Assembly (NCBI RefSeq): GCF_006539985.1
Contig: NZ_BJOB01000003.1
Span: 47,827 to 111,826, forward strand
From: Kurthia gibsonii
GTDB lineage: Bacteria; Bacillota; Bacilli; Bacillales_A; Planococcaceae
Reading direction: 5' to 3'
Length of the DNA: 64,000 bases
In this document: positions 43,017 to 52,406 of the stretch, in pieces
How the letters are laid out: each line of letters starts with the position of its first letter
Position numbering within the stretch: the first letter of the stretch is position 1
Notes under the pieces: generated by a model
Seen by the model: the letters and a program-made list of their open reading frames with translations, nothing else
Database searches by the model: none
What the model was told of the DNA's origin: nothing
Program-made: the position numbers and the translations under genes

Positions 43017-43787
43017 GTGAGGTATACCGTTGAAAGTGATATCGGGCAAAGAAGGTCAGTCAATGAAGATCGCGCAACTGTCATTTCCCGCAGCAATAAT
43101 CAAATCCACCTAGCCATCGTAGCAGATGGAATGGGTGGACATAATGCTGGGGATGTTGCCAGTACATTAACTGTAGAAGGTTTTAAAGAAAGATTTGAAC
43201 AAGTCGATGACGAGGAATTTTCAACCGCAGCAAATCGTAAAGATTGGCTCTTTGAAACAGTTGTTGATTTGAACCGTCACGTATATCAATATGCGATGAC
43301 ACATGAAAATTGTACAGGTATGGGAACGACGCTAATTGCTGCTGTAATTGTAGGAAATGAAGCGTCTATTTGTCATGTTGGCGATAGTCGTGCCTATCAT
43401 ATTGATGACGAAACGATTGAAATGATTACGCGAGATCACTCGTATGTGAATATTTTAGTCGATAGTGGTGAAATTAGTGAAGAAGAAGCTGAAACGCATC
43501 CGAAAAAAAACTATATTATTAAATCATTAGGAACAGAAGATGTAATTGAACCTGATTTTTATGAATATACATTTAAGCCAAATGAATATTTACTCATTTG
43601 TTCAGATGGCTTAACGAATAAAGTAAATCAGCAAGCATTACATAAAGTCATTACCTCTTGGCAATCAATCGACGAAAAAGGAAAAGAATTAGTGCAGCTG
43701 GCAAACGATCATGGTGGTGAAGATAATATTACTGTTATCCTTGCACAGCCTCTAGGAGATGGAGGTGCCGAAGTTGCTGATAGGTAA
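43017..43787 (+). CDS. prpC: PP2C-type Ser/Thr protein phosphatase PrpC/Stp
   Basis: Mn-dependent phosphatase opposing PrkC, 256 residues. PP2C motifs: RRSVNEDRA, ADGMGGHNAGDVAS, GMGTTLIAA, HVGDSRAY, TRDHSYV, LLICSDGLTNKV and GGEDNITV. GTG 43017 follows GAGGTG by six nt and yields MRYTVESDIGQRRS, aligning with B. subtilis PrpC; the frame runs further upstream into rlmN without a site. Overlaps prkC by 14 bases. Confidence 0.95.
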   Translation: MRYTVESDIGQRRSVNEDRATVISRSNNQIHLAIVADGMGGHNAGDVASTLTVEGFKERFEQVDDEEFSTAANRKDWLFETVVDLNRHVYQYAMTHENCTGMGTTLIAAVIVGNEASICHVGDSRAYHIDDETIEMITRDHSYVNILVDSGEISEEEAETHPKKNYIIKSLGTEDVIEPDFYEYTFKPNEYLLICSDGLTNKVNQQALHKVITSWQSIDEKGKELVQLANDHGGEDNITVILAQPLGDGGAEVADR

Positions 43788-45735
43788 GAGAATTAATGGT
43801 CGCTATAAACTTCTAGAAGTAATTGGTGGCGGCGGTATGTCGAATGTGTATTTAGCACACGATATGATTTTAAATCGAGATGTAGCAATTAAGATTCTAC
43901 ATAATAACTTTAGTAATGAAGAAGAAGCACATCGACGTTTTCAACGTGAAGCATTATCTGCTACAAGCTTAAATCATCCAAATATTGTTAGTATTTATGA
44001 TGTGGGTGAAGAAGAAGGTCTTCAATATATTGTGATGGAGTATGTTAAAGGAATGACATTGAAGCAATACATTACACAATATGCACCGTTAGAGCCAGCA
44101 CGCAGCGTTGAAATTATGAAGCAATTGACGTCAGCAATTGCGATGGCACATCAAAATCAAATTATTCATCGTGATATTAAACCGCAAAATATTTTGATGG
44201 ATGAAGAAGGTAATGTGAAAATTACTGACTTTGGTATTGCGATGGCATTAACTGCTACATCCTTTACAAAGACAAATTCAGTTTTAGGAACTGTACATTA
44301 CTTATCACCTGAACAAGCACGTGGTGGTATTGCAACAAAGAAATCGGATATTTATTCACTTGGTATTGTATTGTATGAATTATTAACAGGTGAATTACCG
44401 TTCTCTGGTGAGTCAGCAGTATCGATTGCACTCAAACATCTACAGTCTGAAACACCGTCTGTACGAGCGATTGTACCGACGATTCCACAAAGTTTAGAGA
44501 ATGTTGTTTTAAAAGCAACCGCTAAAGATGCACAACATCGCTATTTTACAGTGGAAAAGATGCACGAAGATTTAGAAACAGTTTTATCACCTGAGCGTAT
44601 ACACGAACCAAAATTCATGATTCCAGAAGATCATGATGCAACACGTGCGATGCCTGCGATTAAAGAACGTCCTATTCCACAAGAAGAAGATTTAGAAAAA
44701 ACAATCGCTGTATCACCTGAACCAACGCAAGAAGTACCTCTGAAAAAGAAGAAAAAGAAAAAAGGTTTGTATGTTATATTAACTATTTTTGCTCTTATTG
44801 TTGCAATTGGACTCGTTTTATTCATGAATCCGAGTATTATAACAGGTAAAAATGTTGAAGTACCTGATGTTCACAATGCAACACTAGATGAAGCGATTGA
44901 TTCACTACAAACTGCTGGTTTTACAATTGGCACACAAACAGCGCAAACCTCTGATATTGTCAAAGAGGGTGACATTGTCGGAACAGATCCAGAAGCAGGT
45001 TCAAAGCTTAAAAAGGGCACAGAGGTTAATTTAATCGTAAGTTCGGGCAAAGAAAAAGTAGCGATGCAAGATTATACAGGTAAAAATGTAGATCAAGTGA
45101 AAACATTACTAGAGAAAAAAGGCTTTAAACAAGTAACGATTAAAAAAGCATATTCAACAGAGGAATATGATGACGTTATTAAACATACACCTGCAGCAGG
45201 TAAAAAAATTGTACCAAGTGCAACAAATGTTGTTTTAACAATTAGTCAAGGTGAAAAACAAAATGTTGTATCGAATCTCATTGGATTTGATGAAGCGGCA
45301 CTTAAAACCTATGCAAATTCATCAGGCTTTAATATTAAAATCACTGGTGAAGATTATTCAGAAAATCTAGAAGCTGGAAAAGTGATGTCGCAAAATATTG
45401 AAGCGGGTACGACGTTAAAAGTAGGTTCAACAATCAATGTAGTACTTTCGAAAGGTCAAAAAGAAAAACCAGTAAAACTTTACATGAAGAAACTCGATCT
45501 TGATTTTGACCCTGAAGAAGATGCGAACGGACAGGAAGCGAGTTATCAAGTTGTTCAAATCTATTTACAAGATCGTACACATAATGGAGATAAGGTAGCG
45601 CAAGAATTCCGTATTAAAGATGATATGGAAAAACGCATTACACTTGAAATTGAAGAAGGTAAAAATGCATCGTATAAAGTATTAATTGACGGTGAAGTTG
45701 AATATGAAGAAACAATTGAATATGATGATGTATAA
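43774..45735 (+). CDS. prkC: PASTA-domain Ser/Thr protein kinase PrkC/PknB
   Basis: Membrane kinase sensing cell-wall fragments. 653 residues: kinase domain 1-270 with VIGGGGMSNVY, K40, HRDIKPQN, DFGIA and SPEQARGG; a juxtamembrane linker ending in a Lys run; one TM helix (about 331-352). Three extracellular PASTA repeats follow (about 357-563), then a C-terminal beta-rich domain. I start at TTG 43774, six nt after GGAGGTG, giving MLIGKRINGRYK as in B. subtilis; the in-frame ATG at 43759 lies before that site. Confidence 0.96.
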   Translation: MLIGKRINGRYKLLEVIGGGGMSNVYLAHDMILNRDVAIKILHNNFSNEEEAHRRFQREALSATSLNHPNIVSIYDVGEEEGLQYIVMEYVKGMTLKQYITQYAPLEPARSVEIMKQLTSAIAMAHQNQIIHRDIKPQNILMDEEGNVKITDFGIAMALTATSFTKTNSVLGTVHYLSPEQARGGIATKKSDIYSLGIVLYELLTGELPFSGESAVSIALKHLQSETPSVRAIVPTIPQSLENVVLKATAKDAQHRYFTVEKMHEDLETVLSPERIHEPKFMIPEDHDATRAMPAIKERPIPQEEDLEKTIAVSPEPTQEVPLKKKKKKKGLYVILTIFALIVAIGLVLFMNPSIITGKNVEVPDVHNATLDEAIDSLQTAGFTIGTQTAQTSDIVKEGDIVGTDPEAGSKLKKGTEVNLIVSSGKEKVAMQDYTGKNVDQVKTLLEKKGFKQVTIKKAYSTEEYDDVIKHTPAAGKKIVPSATNVVLTISQGEKQNVVSNLIGFDEAALKTYANSSGFNIKITGEDYSENLEAGKVMSQNIEAGTTLKVGSTINVVLSKGQKEKPVKLYMKKLDLDFDPEEDANGQEASYQVVQIYLQDRTHNGDKVAQEFRIKDDMEKRITLEIEEGKNASYKVLIDGEVEYEETIEYDDV

Positions 45736-45753
45736 AAAATAGGGAGGTGCTGT

Positions 45754-46635
45754 ATGGCAACAGGCCAAATTCGAAAAGCACTTAGTGGTTTTTATTATGT
45801 GTATGATGATGGACAAGTCATTCAAACAAGAGGACGTGGTGTATTTCGTAAGCGTGGAATTACTCCTCTTGTTGGAGACTTCGTCACATACGAAGTAGAA
45901 GGTAACAATGACGGGGTAATTATGGAAATTGAAGAACGAAAAAATGAACTTGTACGACCGCCCATTTCGAATGTCGACCAAGCAATCCTTGTTTTTTCGG
46001 TTAAAGAACCTAATTTCAATACGATTTTATTAGATCGCTTTTTAGTTGTACTTGAGTCTTTCCACGTGCAACCCGTTATTCTTTTAACAAAGATGGATTT
46101 ATTAGAAGAAGATGAAATAGCTGCAATTCAAAGTTATCAAAAACAATATGAGGCTATTGGTTATGATGTGATGACGACATTTAAAGATGATTCTTCATTA
46201 TTGGATAAGATTACGCCTTTACTAGCAAATCGTACAACGGTTTTAGCAGGTCAGTCGGGGGTAGGAAAATCTACGTTATTAAATACACTTATGCCAGAGT
46301 TGGATTTAAAGACAGGGATTATCTCAGAACATCTAGGACGTGGTAAGCATACAACGCGTCATGTTGAGTTAATTGAAGTAGCTGGTGGGTTAGTTGCGGA
46401 TACACCTGGATTTAGTTCATTCGATTTTGATACAATTGAGAAGGAAGAGTTAACAGGATGCTTCCCTGAGATTCAACGTACATCAGAAGCATGTAAGTTT
46501 AGAGGTTGTCTACACGTAAAAGAACCAAAATGTGCTGTAAAAGACGCAGTAGAATCTGGAGAAATTGAAGCAAGCCGTTATGAGCATTACCTTCAATTTT
46601 TACAAGAAATTATCGATAGAAAGCCGAGGTATTAA
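45754..46635 (+). CDS. rsgA: Small ribosomal subunit biogenesis GTPase RsgA
   Basis: Circularly permuted GTPase that checks 30S maturation, 293 residues. OB fold at the N-terminus; motif order G4 (LTKMDLL), G1 (GQSGVGKST near 167), G3 (DTPGFSSF) confirms permutation. The C-terminal zinc site is C247, C252, H254, C260. In B. subtilis (CpgA) it is a PrkC substrate, which fits its place after prkC. Shine-Dalgarno GGGAGGTG. Confidence 0.96.
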   Translation: MATGQIRKALSGFYYVYDDGQVIQTRGRGVFRKRGITPLVGDFVTYEVEGNNDGVIMEIEERKNELVRPPISNVDQAILVFSVKEPNFNTILLDRFLVVLESFHVQPVILLTKMDLLEEDEIAAIQSYQKQYEAIGYDVMTTFKDDSSLLDKITPLLANRTTVLAGQSGVGKSTLLNTLMPELDLKTGIISEHLGRGKHTTRHVELIEVAGGLVADTPGFSSFDFDTIEKEELTGCFPEIQRTSEACKFRGCLHVKEPKCAVKDAVESGEIEASRYEHYLQFLQEIIDRKPRY

Positions 46636-46637
46636 GG

Positions 46638-47303
46638 ATGATTAAAATCGCCCCATCACTTTTAGCAGCAGACTTTGCGAAGTTAGGTGAAGAAGTAAGA
46701 GAAGTAGAAGCAGCAGGAGCAACATTATTACACATTGATGTAATGGACGGACATTTCGTACCGAATATTTCATTTGGTTCGCTTGTTATGGATGCAATCA
46801 AACCTTATACAAACTTACCATTAGATGTACATTTAATGATTGAGAACCCAGACCAATATATTGAGCAGTTCGCAAAAGCAGGAGCAGAATATATTACAGT
46901 ACACGTAGAAGCTTGTCGTCATTTACACCGTACGATTCAATTAATTCGTTCATACGGCGTAAAGCCAGGCGTTGTTTTAAACCCACATACACCAATTGAG
47001 ACAATTAAACATGTGTTAGAAGATATTGACCTTGTTTTATTGATGACTGTAAACCCAGGTTTTGGTGGTCAAAAGTTCATCGATTCAGTTGTTCCGAAAA
47101 TTGCTGAATTATCATATATGATTAAACAACGTAATTTAGATGTAGAAATTGAAATTGATGGTGGAATCACTGCAGAAACAATTGTACCATGTGCAGAAGC
47201 GGGAGCAACAATCTTTGTAGCAGGTTCGGCTATTTTCGGTAAAGAAGACCGTCAAACAGCGCTACAATCAATTTTAAAAGCAGGAGAAGACGCAATCAAA
47301 TGA
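46638..47303 (+). CDS. rpe: Ribulose-phosphate 3-epimerase
   Basis: Pentose-phosphate TIM-barrel epimerase, 221 residues. Metal and catalytic residues are in HIDVMDGHFVPN, VHLMIENP, MTVNPGFGGQ and EIDGGI. It starts 2 bp after rsgA and overlaps thiN by four bases (ATGA). Confidence 0.96.
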   Translation: MIKIAPSLLAADFAKLGEEVREVEAAGATLLHIDVMDGHFVPNISFGSLVMDAIKPYTNLPLDVHLMIENPDQYIEQFAKAGAEYITVHVEACRHLHRTIQLIRSYGVKPGVVLNPHTPIETIKHVLEDIDLVLLMTVNPGFGGQKFIDSVVPKIAELSYMIKQRNLDVEIEIDGGITAETIVPCAEAGATIFVAGSAIFGKEDRQTALQSILKAGEDAIK

Positions 47304-47956
47304 CCATTGTCTATGTTGTAGCGGGTGGTCCAACAGAGGAAATCGTTTTAGACGGTTTCCTTTTTGCGCATGAAGATATATTATACATCGGTGCAGACCA
47401 TGGGGCCATCACTTTATTAGAAGCAGGAATTACGCCATACGCAGCAGTAGGGGATTTTGATTCGATGACGAAAGAAGAGTGGCTTACTGTAAAAGAGAGT
47501 GTTCAGGAGATAGAGGGTTTTCAAGCTGAAAAGAATGAAACAGATACTGAACTAGCCATCTTAAAAGCGTTAGAATTTTCACCAACATGTATTTACGTAA
47601 CAGGTGTGACAGGTGGACGTTTAGATCATTATGAATCGAATCTACACACAGTATATCGTATGCAAAAACAATTTCCACAAACGCCGATTTATATTATGAA
47701 TAAAACGAATCGTTTACAGTTTTTATTTGCAGGTACACATCAAATTACAAAAGATGCATCATATGATTATTTATCTTTCTATCCATTTGGAGAAGCAGTT
47801 GAAAAAATGACTTTACGTGGTGTAAAGTATGAAACGACAGATTTAGATATCCCGATTGGTTCAAGTCGTTTTACAAGTAACGAAATTTTAGCAGACTTTG
47901 CGACAGCAACGTTCACAAAAGGGACTTGTTTGATGATTCAAAGTAAAGATGCTTAA
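47300..47956 (+). CDS. thiN: Thiamine pyrophosphokinase
   Basis: Converts thiamine to thiamine diphosphate with ATP. 218 residues: catalytic domain with GADHGAITLLEAG, AVGDFDSM, KNETDTELAI and GVTGGRLDH, then the beta-sandwich thiamine-binding domain (SSRFTSNEI). It supplies the cofactor for transketolase, in line with rpe upstream. Ends at a bidirectional terminator; spoVM, found here in B. subtilis, is absent. Confidence 0.94.
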   Translation: MTIVYVVAGGPTEEIVLDGFLFAHEDILYIGADHGAITLLEAGITPYAAVGDFDSMTKEEWLTVKESVQEIEGFQAEKNETDTELAILKALEFSPTCIYVTGVTGGRLDHYESNLHTVYRMQKQFPQTPIYIMNKTNRLQFLFAGTHQITKDASYDYLSFYPFGEAVEKMTLRGVKYETTDLDIPIGSSRFTSNEILADFATATFTKGTCLMIQSKDA

Positions 47957-47965
47957 AAAGACCAC

Positions 47966-48003
47966 AAAAAAGGAAGTCGCTCAGCAGAGTGACTTCCTTT
48001 TTT
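47966..48003. terminator. Bidirectional terminator thiN / rpmB
   Basis: AAAAAAGGAAGTC / GACTTCCTTTTTT with an inner CTC/GAG pairing; serves both converging genes. Confidence 0.9.
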
Positions 48004-48011
48004 AAATAGAA

Positions 48012-48200
48012 TTAAACGCGTTCTACTTTACCAGATTTTAAAGCACGAGCAGAAACCCATACTTTTTTCGGTTTACCATCAACTAAGATACGAACTTTTT
48101 GTAGGTTAGCACCCCAAGTACGTTTGCTAGAGTTCATAGCGTGAGAACGGTTGTTACCAGTACGCGCTTTACGTCCAGTAATTACACATTGTTTTGGCAT
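48012..48200 (-). CDS. rpmB: 50S ribosomal protein L28 (bL28)
   Basis: 62 residues: [23 protein letters not shown], then [13 protein letters not shown] and [14 protein letters not shown], a clear bL28. It has one Cys only, so it is the zinc-free (C-minus) form. Shine-Dalgarno GGAGGG on the minus strand. It stands opposite to its neighbours, as in B. subtilis. Confidence 0.97.
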   Translation of the reverse strand: MPKQCVITGRKARTGNNRSHAMNSSKRTWGANLQKVRILVDGKPKKVWVSARALKSGKVERV

Positions 48201-48267
48201 ATTATTTCCCTCCTATTATAAGAAGTTGAAAGTTCATGTTTCACTTCGATATTTCACATACTTTAAT

Positions 48268-48296
48268 AATTTAACATACACGATATTACATTGCAA
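48268..48296 (-). promoter_or_regulatory. rpmB promoter
   Basis: On the minus strand TTGCAA (48291-48296), 17-nt spacer, and TAAATT (48268-48273) preceded by TGT (extended -10). Confidence 0.6.
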
Positions 48297-48498
48297 CTGA
48301 TTTTCGCAGCCTTTCAAGAAAAAAACCTTTACACCTAAAAAAAATTCAAAACTTCTTCCCTTTTCCAAGCAATATCCATTTTCTGTAGCATAAATTGTGA
48401 CGAACGTCTTGTTTTTTTAGAAATTACTTTACGTTCTGTATGAATAAGCTTAATATATAGTATTTAGTGATGTATAATAGTCACTGTATGTCTAGAAG

Positions 48499-48528
48499 TT
48501 GTTGAATGATTGAAAAAAAGGGTACAAT
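48499..48528 (+). promoter_or_regulatory. yloU-fakA promoter
   Basis: TACAAT at 48523-48528; -35 is TTGTTG at 48499 (18-nt spacer) or TTGAAT at 48502 (15 nt). About 35 nt before yloU. Confidence 0.55.
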
Positions 48529-48563
48529 AACATTAATTAATTTTTAATTCAGGGGGCAAAATC

Positions 48564-48926
48564 ATGTCAGTAGAATTACAAAATGAATTCGGTAACATCG
48601 AGATCTCAAATGACGTTGTGGCACAAATTGCAGGCGGCGCAGCAATCGAGTGTTATGGAATTGTAGGAATGGCTAGTAAACATCAAATACGTGATGGCTT
48701 AACAGATATCTTGCGTAAAGAGAATTTTGCTAGAGGTGTAGTTGTGCGTCAATCAGGAGAAGAACTACACGTAGATATGTATGTCATTGTTAGTTATGGA
48801 ACAAAAATCTCTGAGGTCGCATATCAAGTGCAATCAAAAGTAAAATATACGCTCGATCAAACAATTGGTATGTCAGTAAGCTCAGTTAATATTTATGTGC
48901 AAGGTGTTCGTGTAGCGAACGTGTAA
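48564..48926 (+). CDS. yloU: Asp23/Gls24-family protein YloU
   Basis: 120 residues, soluble. It has the Asp23 fold blocks ISNDVVAQIAGGAAIECYGIVGM, GVVVRQSGEELHVDMYVIVSYG and VSSVNIYVQGVRV. Relatives are envelope-associated, and this copy is always next to fakA, but no reaction is known. Shine-Dalgarno AGGGGGC before ATG; fakA begins 18 bp later. Confidence 0.9.
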   Translation: MSVELQNEFGNIEISNDVVAQIAGGAAIECYGIVGMASKHQIRDGLTDILRKENFARGVVVRQSGEELHVDMYVIVSYGTKISEVAYQVQSKVKYTLDQTIGMSVSSVNIYVQGVRVANV

Positions 48927-48944
48927 GAGGAGGAACTTATTCAA

Positions 48945-50579
48945 ATGAAGTCATTAGACGGAATAAAATTTGCGGAAATGGTACAAATGGGCGCGCATCA
49001 CTTATCTCAAAATGCAGACTATGTAGATGCACTAAACGTATTCCCAGTACCAGATGGTGATACAGGTACAAATATGAACCTATCGATGACATCTGGTGCA
49101 AAAGAAACAGCCGCAAAAGTAAATGCAAGTATTGGAAAAACTGCACAAGCATTATCAAAAGGCTTATTAATGGGCGCTCGTGGTAACTCTGGTGTGATTT
49201 TATCACAGCTTTTCCGTGGATTCGGTAAAGCAGTAGAACAAGAGGATGTGCTAGATGCAAAACAATTTGCACAGGCATTCCAACAGGGTGTAGATACGGC
49301 ATATAAAGCTGTTATGAAGCCTGTAGAAGGTACAATTTTAACGGTAGCACGCTTAGCAGCCGAACAAGCAGTCAAATCTGCTGAACAAACAGATGATTTA
49401 ATTCAGTTAATGGAAGAAATCGTTGTAGCTGCACAGGATGCTTTAAACCAAACACCAGAATTACTACCTGTTTTAAAAGAAGTAGGCGTAGTTGATAGTG
49501 GGGGTCAAGGTCTTCTATTCGTTTATGAAGGTTTTTTGGCAAGCTTAAAAGGTGAAGCGCTACCAGCTAAAACAGAAATGAAGTCAATGGACGACCTAAT
49601 TAATGCAGAACATCATACAGTACAAGATTTCATGGATACATCTGAAATCGTTTATGGCTATTGCACTGAATTCATGGTTCGTTTTGAAGATGATAAAAAA
49701 CCATTTGATGAAGCAAAATTCCGAGAAGATATGAGTCACTTCGGAGACTCTTTACTTGTGATTGCAGATGATGAAGTTGTGAAAATTCACATTCATTCTG
49801 AAACACCTGGTGAAGTCATTTCATATGGTCACCAATACGGTAGCCTTGTAAAAATTAAAGTAGATAACATGCGTTTACAACATACAGCGATTGTAGGCGA
49901 AGAACATAAAGCCGTTAAAAAAGTGCCTTATGCTGTTGTAACAGTAGCGATGGGTAAGGGAATTAAAGCTTTATTCGAAAGTATGGGTGCTTCTTATGTA
50001 ATTGAAGGCGGACAAACGATGAACCCTTCAACGGAAGATATCGTAAAAGCAGTTCAAGAGATTGGTGCTGAAAAAGTATTAATCTTACCGAACAATAAAA
50101 ATATTGTCATGGCAGCAGAACAAGCGGCGGAGCTATTAGAGATTGAAGCTGCTGTTGTGCCAACAAAAACAATTCCACAAGGATTAACAGCGTTACTATC
50201 ATTTAATCCAGAAGCTTCTGTGGCAGATAACCAACAAACAATGTCTCAAGCAATGAAAGAAGTAAAAACAGGTCAAATCACATTTGCTGTACGTGATACA
50301 TCAATTGACGGTGTGGAAATCCATAAAGATGACTTTATGGCTATGGAAGAAGGTAAGATTGTCAAAGCAACACCTTCTTTACAAGAGGCAGCACAACATA
50401 TCATTGATACAATGGTAGATGAAGATGCTGAAATCGTTACAGTTATTCATGGTGAAGATGTAGATGAAGAACAACTAGAAGCAGTTGTTTCATACATTGA
50501 AGAAAATTATGGAGATGTTGAAGTGGAAGTACATGATGGAAAACAACCACTTTATCCATTTATTTTCTCAGTAGAATAA
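48945..50579 (+). CDS. fakA: Fatty acid kinase, ATP-binding subunit FakA (YloV)
   Basis: 544 residues. The N-terminal DhaL-type kinase domain carries FPVPDGDTGTNMNLSM with the metal-binding Asp residues, then GARGNSGVILSQLFRG and VVDSGGQG. A middle FakA domain and a C-terminal DegV-like EDD domain follow. With a FakB lipid carrier (not in this window) it phosphorylates exogenous fatty acids, feeding acyl-phosphate to PlsX/PlsY; plsX lies 5 kb downstream. Shine-Dalgarno AGAGGAGG. Confidence 0.95.
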   Translation: MKSLDGIKFAEMVQMGAHHLSQNADYVDALNVFPVPDGDTGTNMNLSMTSGAKETAAKVNASIGKTAQALSKGLLMGARGNSGVILSQLFRGFGKAVEQEDVLDAKQFAQAFQQGVDTAYKAVMKPVEGTILTVARLAAEQAVKSAEQTDDLIQLMEEIVVAAQDALNQTPELLPVLKEVGVVDSGGQGLLFVYEGFLASLKGEALPAKTEMKSMDDLINAEHHTVQDFMDTSEIVYGYCTEFMVRFEDDKKPFDEAKFREDMSHFGDSLLVIADDEVVKIHIHSETPGEVISYGHQYGSLVKIKVDNMRLQHTAIVGEEHKAVKKVPYAVVTVAMGKGIKALFESMGASYVIEGGQTMNPSTEDIVKAVQEIGAEKVLILPNNKNIVMAAEQAAELLEIEAAVVPTKTIPQGLTALLSFNPEASVADNQQTMSQAMKEVKTGQITFAVRDTSIDGVEIHKDDFMAMEEGKIVKATPSLQEAAQHIIDTMVDEDAEIVTVIHGEDVDEEQLEAVVSYIEENYGDVEVEVHDGKQPLYPFIFSVE

Positions 50580-50594
50580 AATGAACGAAATCAG

Positions 50595-50627
50595 AGGGGG
50601 AATCGTGCAATTGTGCGATTCCTCCTT
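50595..50627 (+). terminator. Terminator after fakA
   Basis: AGGGGGAATCGTGC / GTGCGATTCCTCCTTT: long GC-containing stem with a short T tail. Confidence 0.75.
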
Positions 50628-50771
50628 TGAATTCTTTATTCGGCGCAAAAATAAGTTATATTTAAAAATTAAAAATTGTGACTGAATAATCTGAAAAAGT
50701 AAAAAAACTGCACATAATAGCGAAAACTATAGAAAAAAACGGATTTTTAATATCGGGTTTGTCTAAATTGT

Positions 50772-50800
50772 TTGGGTTTTAAGTGCATATGTTGTAATAT
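50772..50800 (+). promoter_or_regulatory. Weak promoter candidate for sdaAB-sdaAA-recG
   Basis: TTGGGT at 50772-50777, 17-nt spacer, TAATAT at 50795-50800. Only partial consensus matches; the rest of the 255-bp gap is AT-rich with no clear structure. Confidence 0.35.
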
Positions 50801-50834
50801 GAGTAAGAGAATAGACATGTAAGGAGGAAAAATT

Positions 50835-51497
50835 ATGAAGTTCACATCGGTTTTTGACGTAATCGGACCCGTTATGATTGGACCGTCCTCATCACACACA
50901 GCAGGAGCAGCTCGCATAGGACGTGTAGCAAGAGATTTATTTGGCAAACAGCCAACATGGGCAAAAATCCATCTTTATGGATCATTTGCTGAAACATACA
51001 AAGGACATGGAACAGATGTTGCGATTATTGGTGGTTTGCTTGACTATGATACATATGATGAGCGCATTAAAACATCATTTGAAGAAGCTGAGCGCTTAGG
51101 TTTAACGTTTGAATTTATTCCTGAAACAGGCAGTGTGGAACATCCCAATACAGCACGCATCGAAATTGGTGATGGTGAAAAAGAAATGAGTATGGTCGGT
51201 GTATCTATTGGTGGCGGTTCGATTGAGATTGCTGAACTGAATGGTTTCCCATTACGCATGTCAGGCGGGATGGCTGCAATTTTAGTTGTACATGAAGACC
51301 GAGCAGGTACAGTAGCAAATGTTGCAGTATGTTTAGCAAAATATGCGATTAATATTGGACATATGGAAGTATCTCGTAAAGAGCGTGGCAATATGGCTTT
51401 AATGGTCATTGAAGTAGACCAAAATGTATCACCAGAAATATTAGCTGAAATTGAACTATTACCAAACATCACAAAAGTGACGAGAATTAAAAATTAG
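50835..51497 (+). CDS. sdaAB: L-serine dehydratase, beta subunit
   Basis: 220 residues with FDVIGPVMIGPSSSHTAGAARIG, the signature of the beta subunit, and a C-terminal ACT domain (about 145-220, LVVHEDRAGTVANVAV) that probably senses serine. It works with SdaAA to turn L-serine into pyruvate and ammonia. Strong Shine-Dalgarno AAGGAGG. Confidence 0.95.
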   Translation: MKFTSVFDVIGPVMIGPSSSHTAGAARIGRVARDLFGKQPTWAKIHLYGSFAETYKGHGTDVAIIGGLLDYDTYDERIKTSFEEAERLGLTFEFIPETGSVEHPNTARIEIGDGEKEMSMVGVSIGGGSIEIAELNGFPLRMSGGMAAILVVHEDRAGTVANVAVCLAKYAINIGHMEVSRKERGNMALMVIEVDQNVSPEILAEIELLPNITKVTRIKN

Positions 51498-51509
51498 GAG
51501 GCGTTCATA

Positions 51510-52406
51510 ATGGAAGTACTATTTCGTAATGTGCGTGATTTAGTTGAGCGCGCAGAAAAAGAAAATAAATTGATTTCTGAAATTATGATCGAGCAAGAAA
51601 TAATTGTCTCAGAACGTACACGTGAAGAAATCATGGAACAAATGAGCCGTAATTTAGAAGTTATGGAAGCTGCAGTTGAACGGGGACTAAAAGGTGTTCA
51701 ATCTGTAACAGGCTTAACAGGAAATGATGCAGTCTTAATTCAAAATTACATGAAGACAGGTAAAGCACTTTCAGGTGATTTTTTATTAGATGCAGTGAGT
51801 AAAGCGGTTGCAACAAATGAAGTAAATGCAGCAATGGGAACAATTTGTGCAACACCAACAGCAGGATCAGCTGGTGTTGTACCAGGTACACTTTTTGCGG
51901 TAAAAAATAAATTAAACCCAACACGTGAAGAAATGATTCGCTTCTTATTTACTGCAGGAGCATTCGGTCAAGTGGTTGCCAATAATGCCATGATTTCAGG
52001 TGCAGCAGGTGGTTGTCAGGCTGAAGTAGGTTCAGCGGCAGCGATGGCAGCAGCAGCAATTACGGAAATGGCTGGCGGTACACCACAACAAAGTGCACAC
52101 GCATTTTCAATTTCTTTAAAAAATATGCTTGGTCTTGTTTGCGACCCAGTAGCAGGTTTAGTTGAAGTACCATGTGTTAAACGTAATGCGATGGGGGCAG
52201 CGAATGCGATGGTCGCAGCCGATATGGCTTTAGCAGGTGTTGAAAGTCGAATTCCAACAGATGAAGTCATTGATGCGATGTATAAAATCGGTCAAACGAT
52301 GCCTGTCGCTTTACGTGAAACAGCACAGGGCGGATTAGCAGCGACACCAACAGGTAAATGGTTAGAAAAACGTATTTTTGGAACAGCAACAGCGAGTCGT
52401 GGCTAA
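51510..52406 (+). CDS. sdaAA: L-serine dehydratase, alpha (iron-sulfur) subunit
   Basis: 298 residues. Likely [4Fe-4S] ligands are cysteines in GTICATPTAGSAG, AAGGCQAEVGSA, LVCDPVAGLVEVPC. Oxygen-sensitive serine deaminase with SdaAB, 12 bp upstream. The last codons overlap the recG start by eight bases. Confidence 0.95.
   Translation: MEVLFRNVRDLVERAEKENKLISEIMIEQEIIVSERTREEIMEQMSRNLEVMEAAVERGLKGVQSVTGLTGNDAVLIQNYMKTGKALSGDFLLDAVSKAVATNEVNAAMGTICATPTAGSAGVVPGTLFAVKNKLNPTREEMIRFLFTAGAFGQVVANNAMISGAAGGCQAEVGSAAAMAAAAITEMAGGTPQQSAHAFSISLKNMLGLVCDPVAGLVEVPCVKRNAMGAANAMVAADMALAGVESRIPTDEVIDAMYKIGQTMPVALRETAQGGLAATPTGKWLEKRIFGTATASRG

Larger units (their letters stand above)
48201..48563. other. 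Divergent control region rpmB / yloU
   Basis: 363 bp without a gene. It holds the minus-strand rpmB promoter and one or two plus-strand promoters for yloU. TATAAT at 48473-48478 with TTAATA 17 nt upstream is a second, weaker candidate. Confidence 0.65.

Noticed and set aside
44740..44766. A-rich tract in prkC as a slippage or frameshift site
   Set aside because: The frame continues intact through the Lys run into the TM helix; a basic stop-transfer border explains it.
51044..51472. Minus-strand open frame of 142 codons opposite sdaAB
   Set aside because: Shadow of the sdaAB frame; no motif and no promoter.
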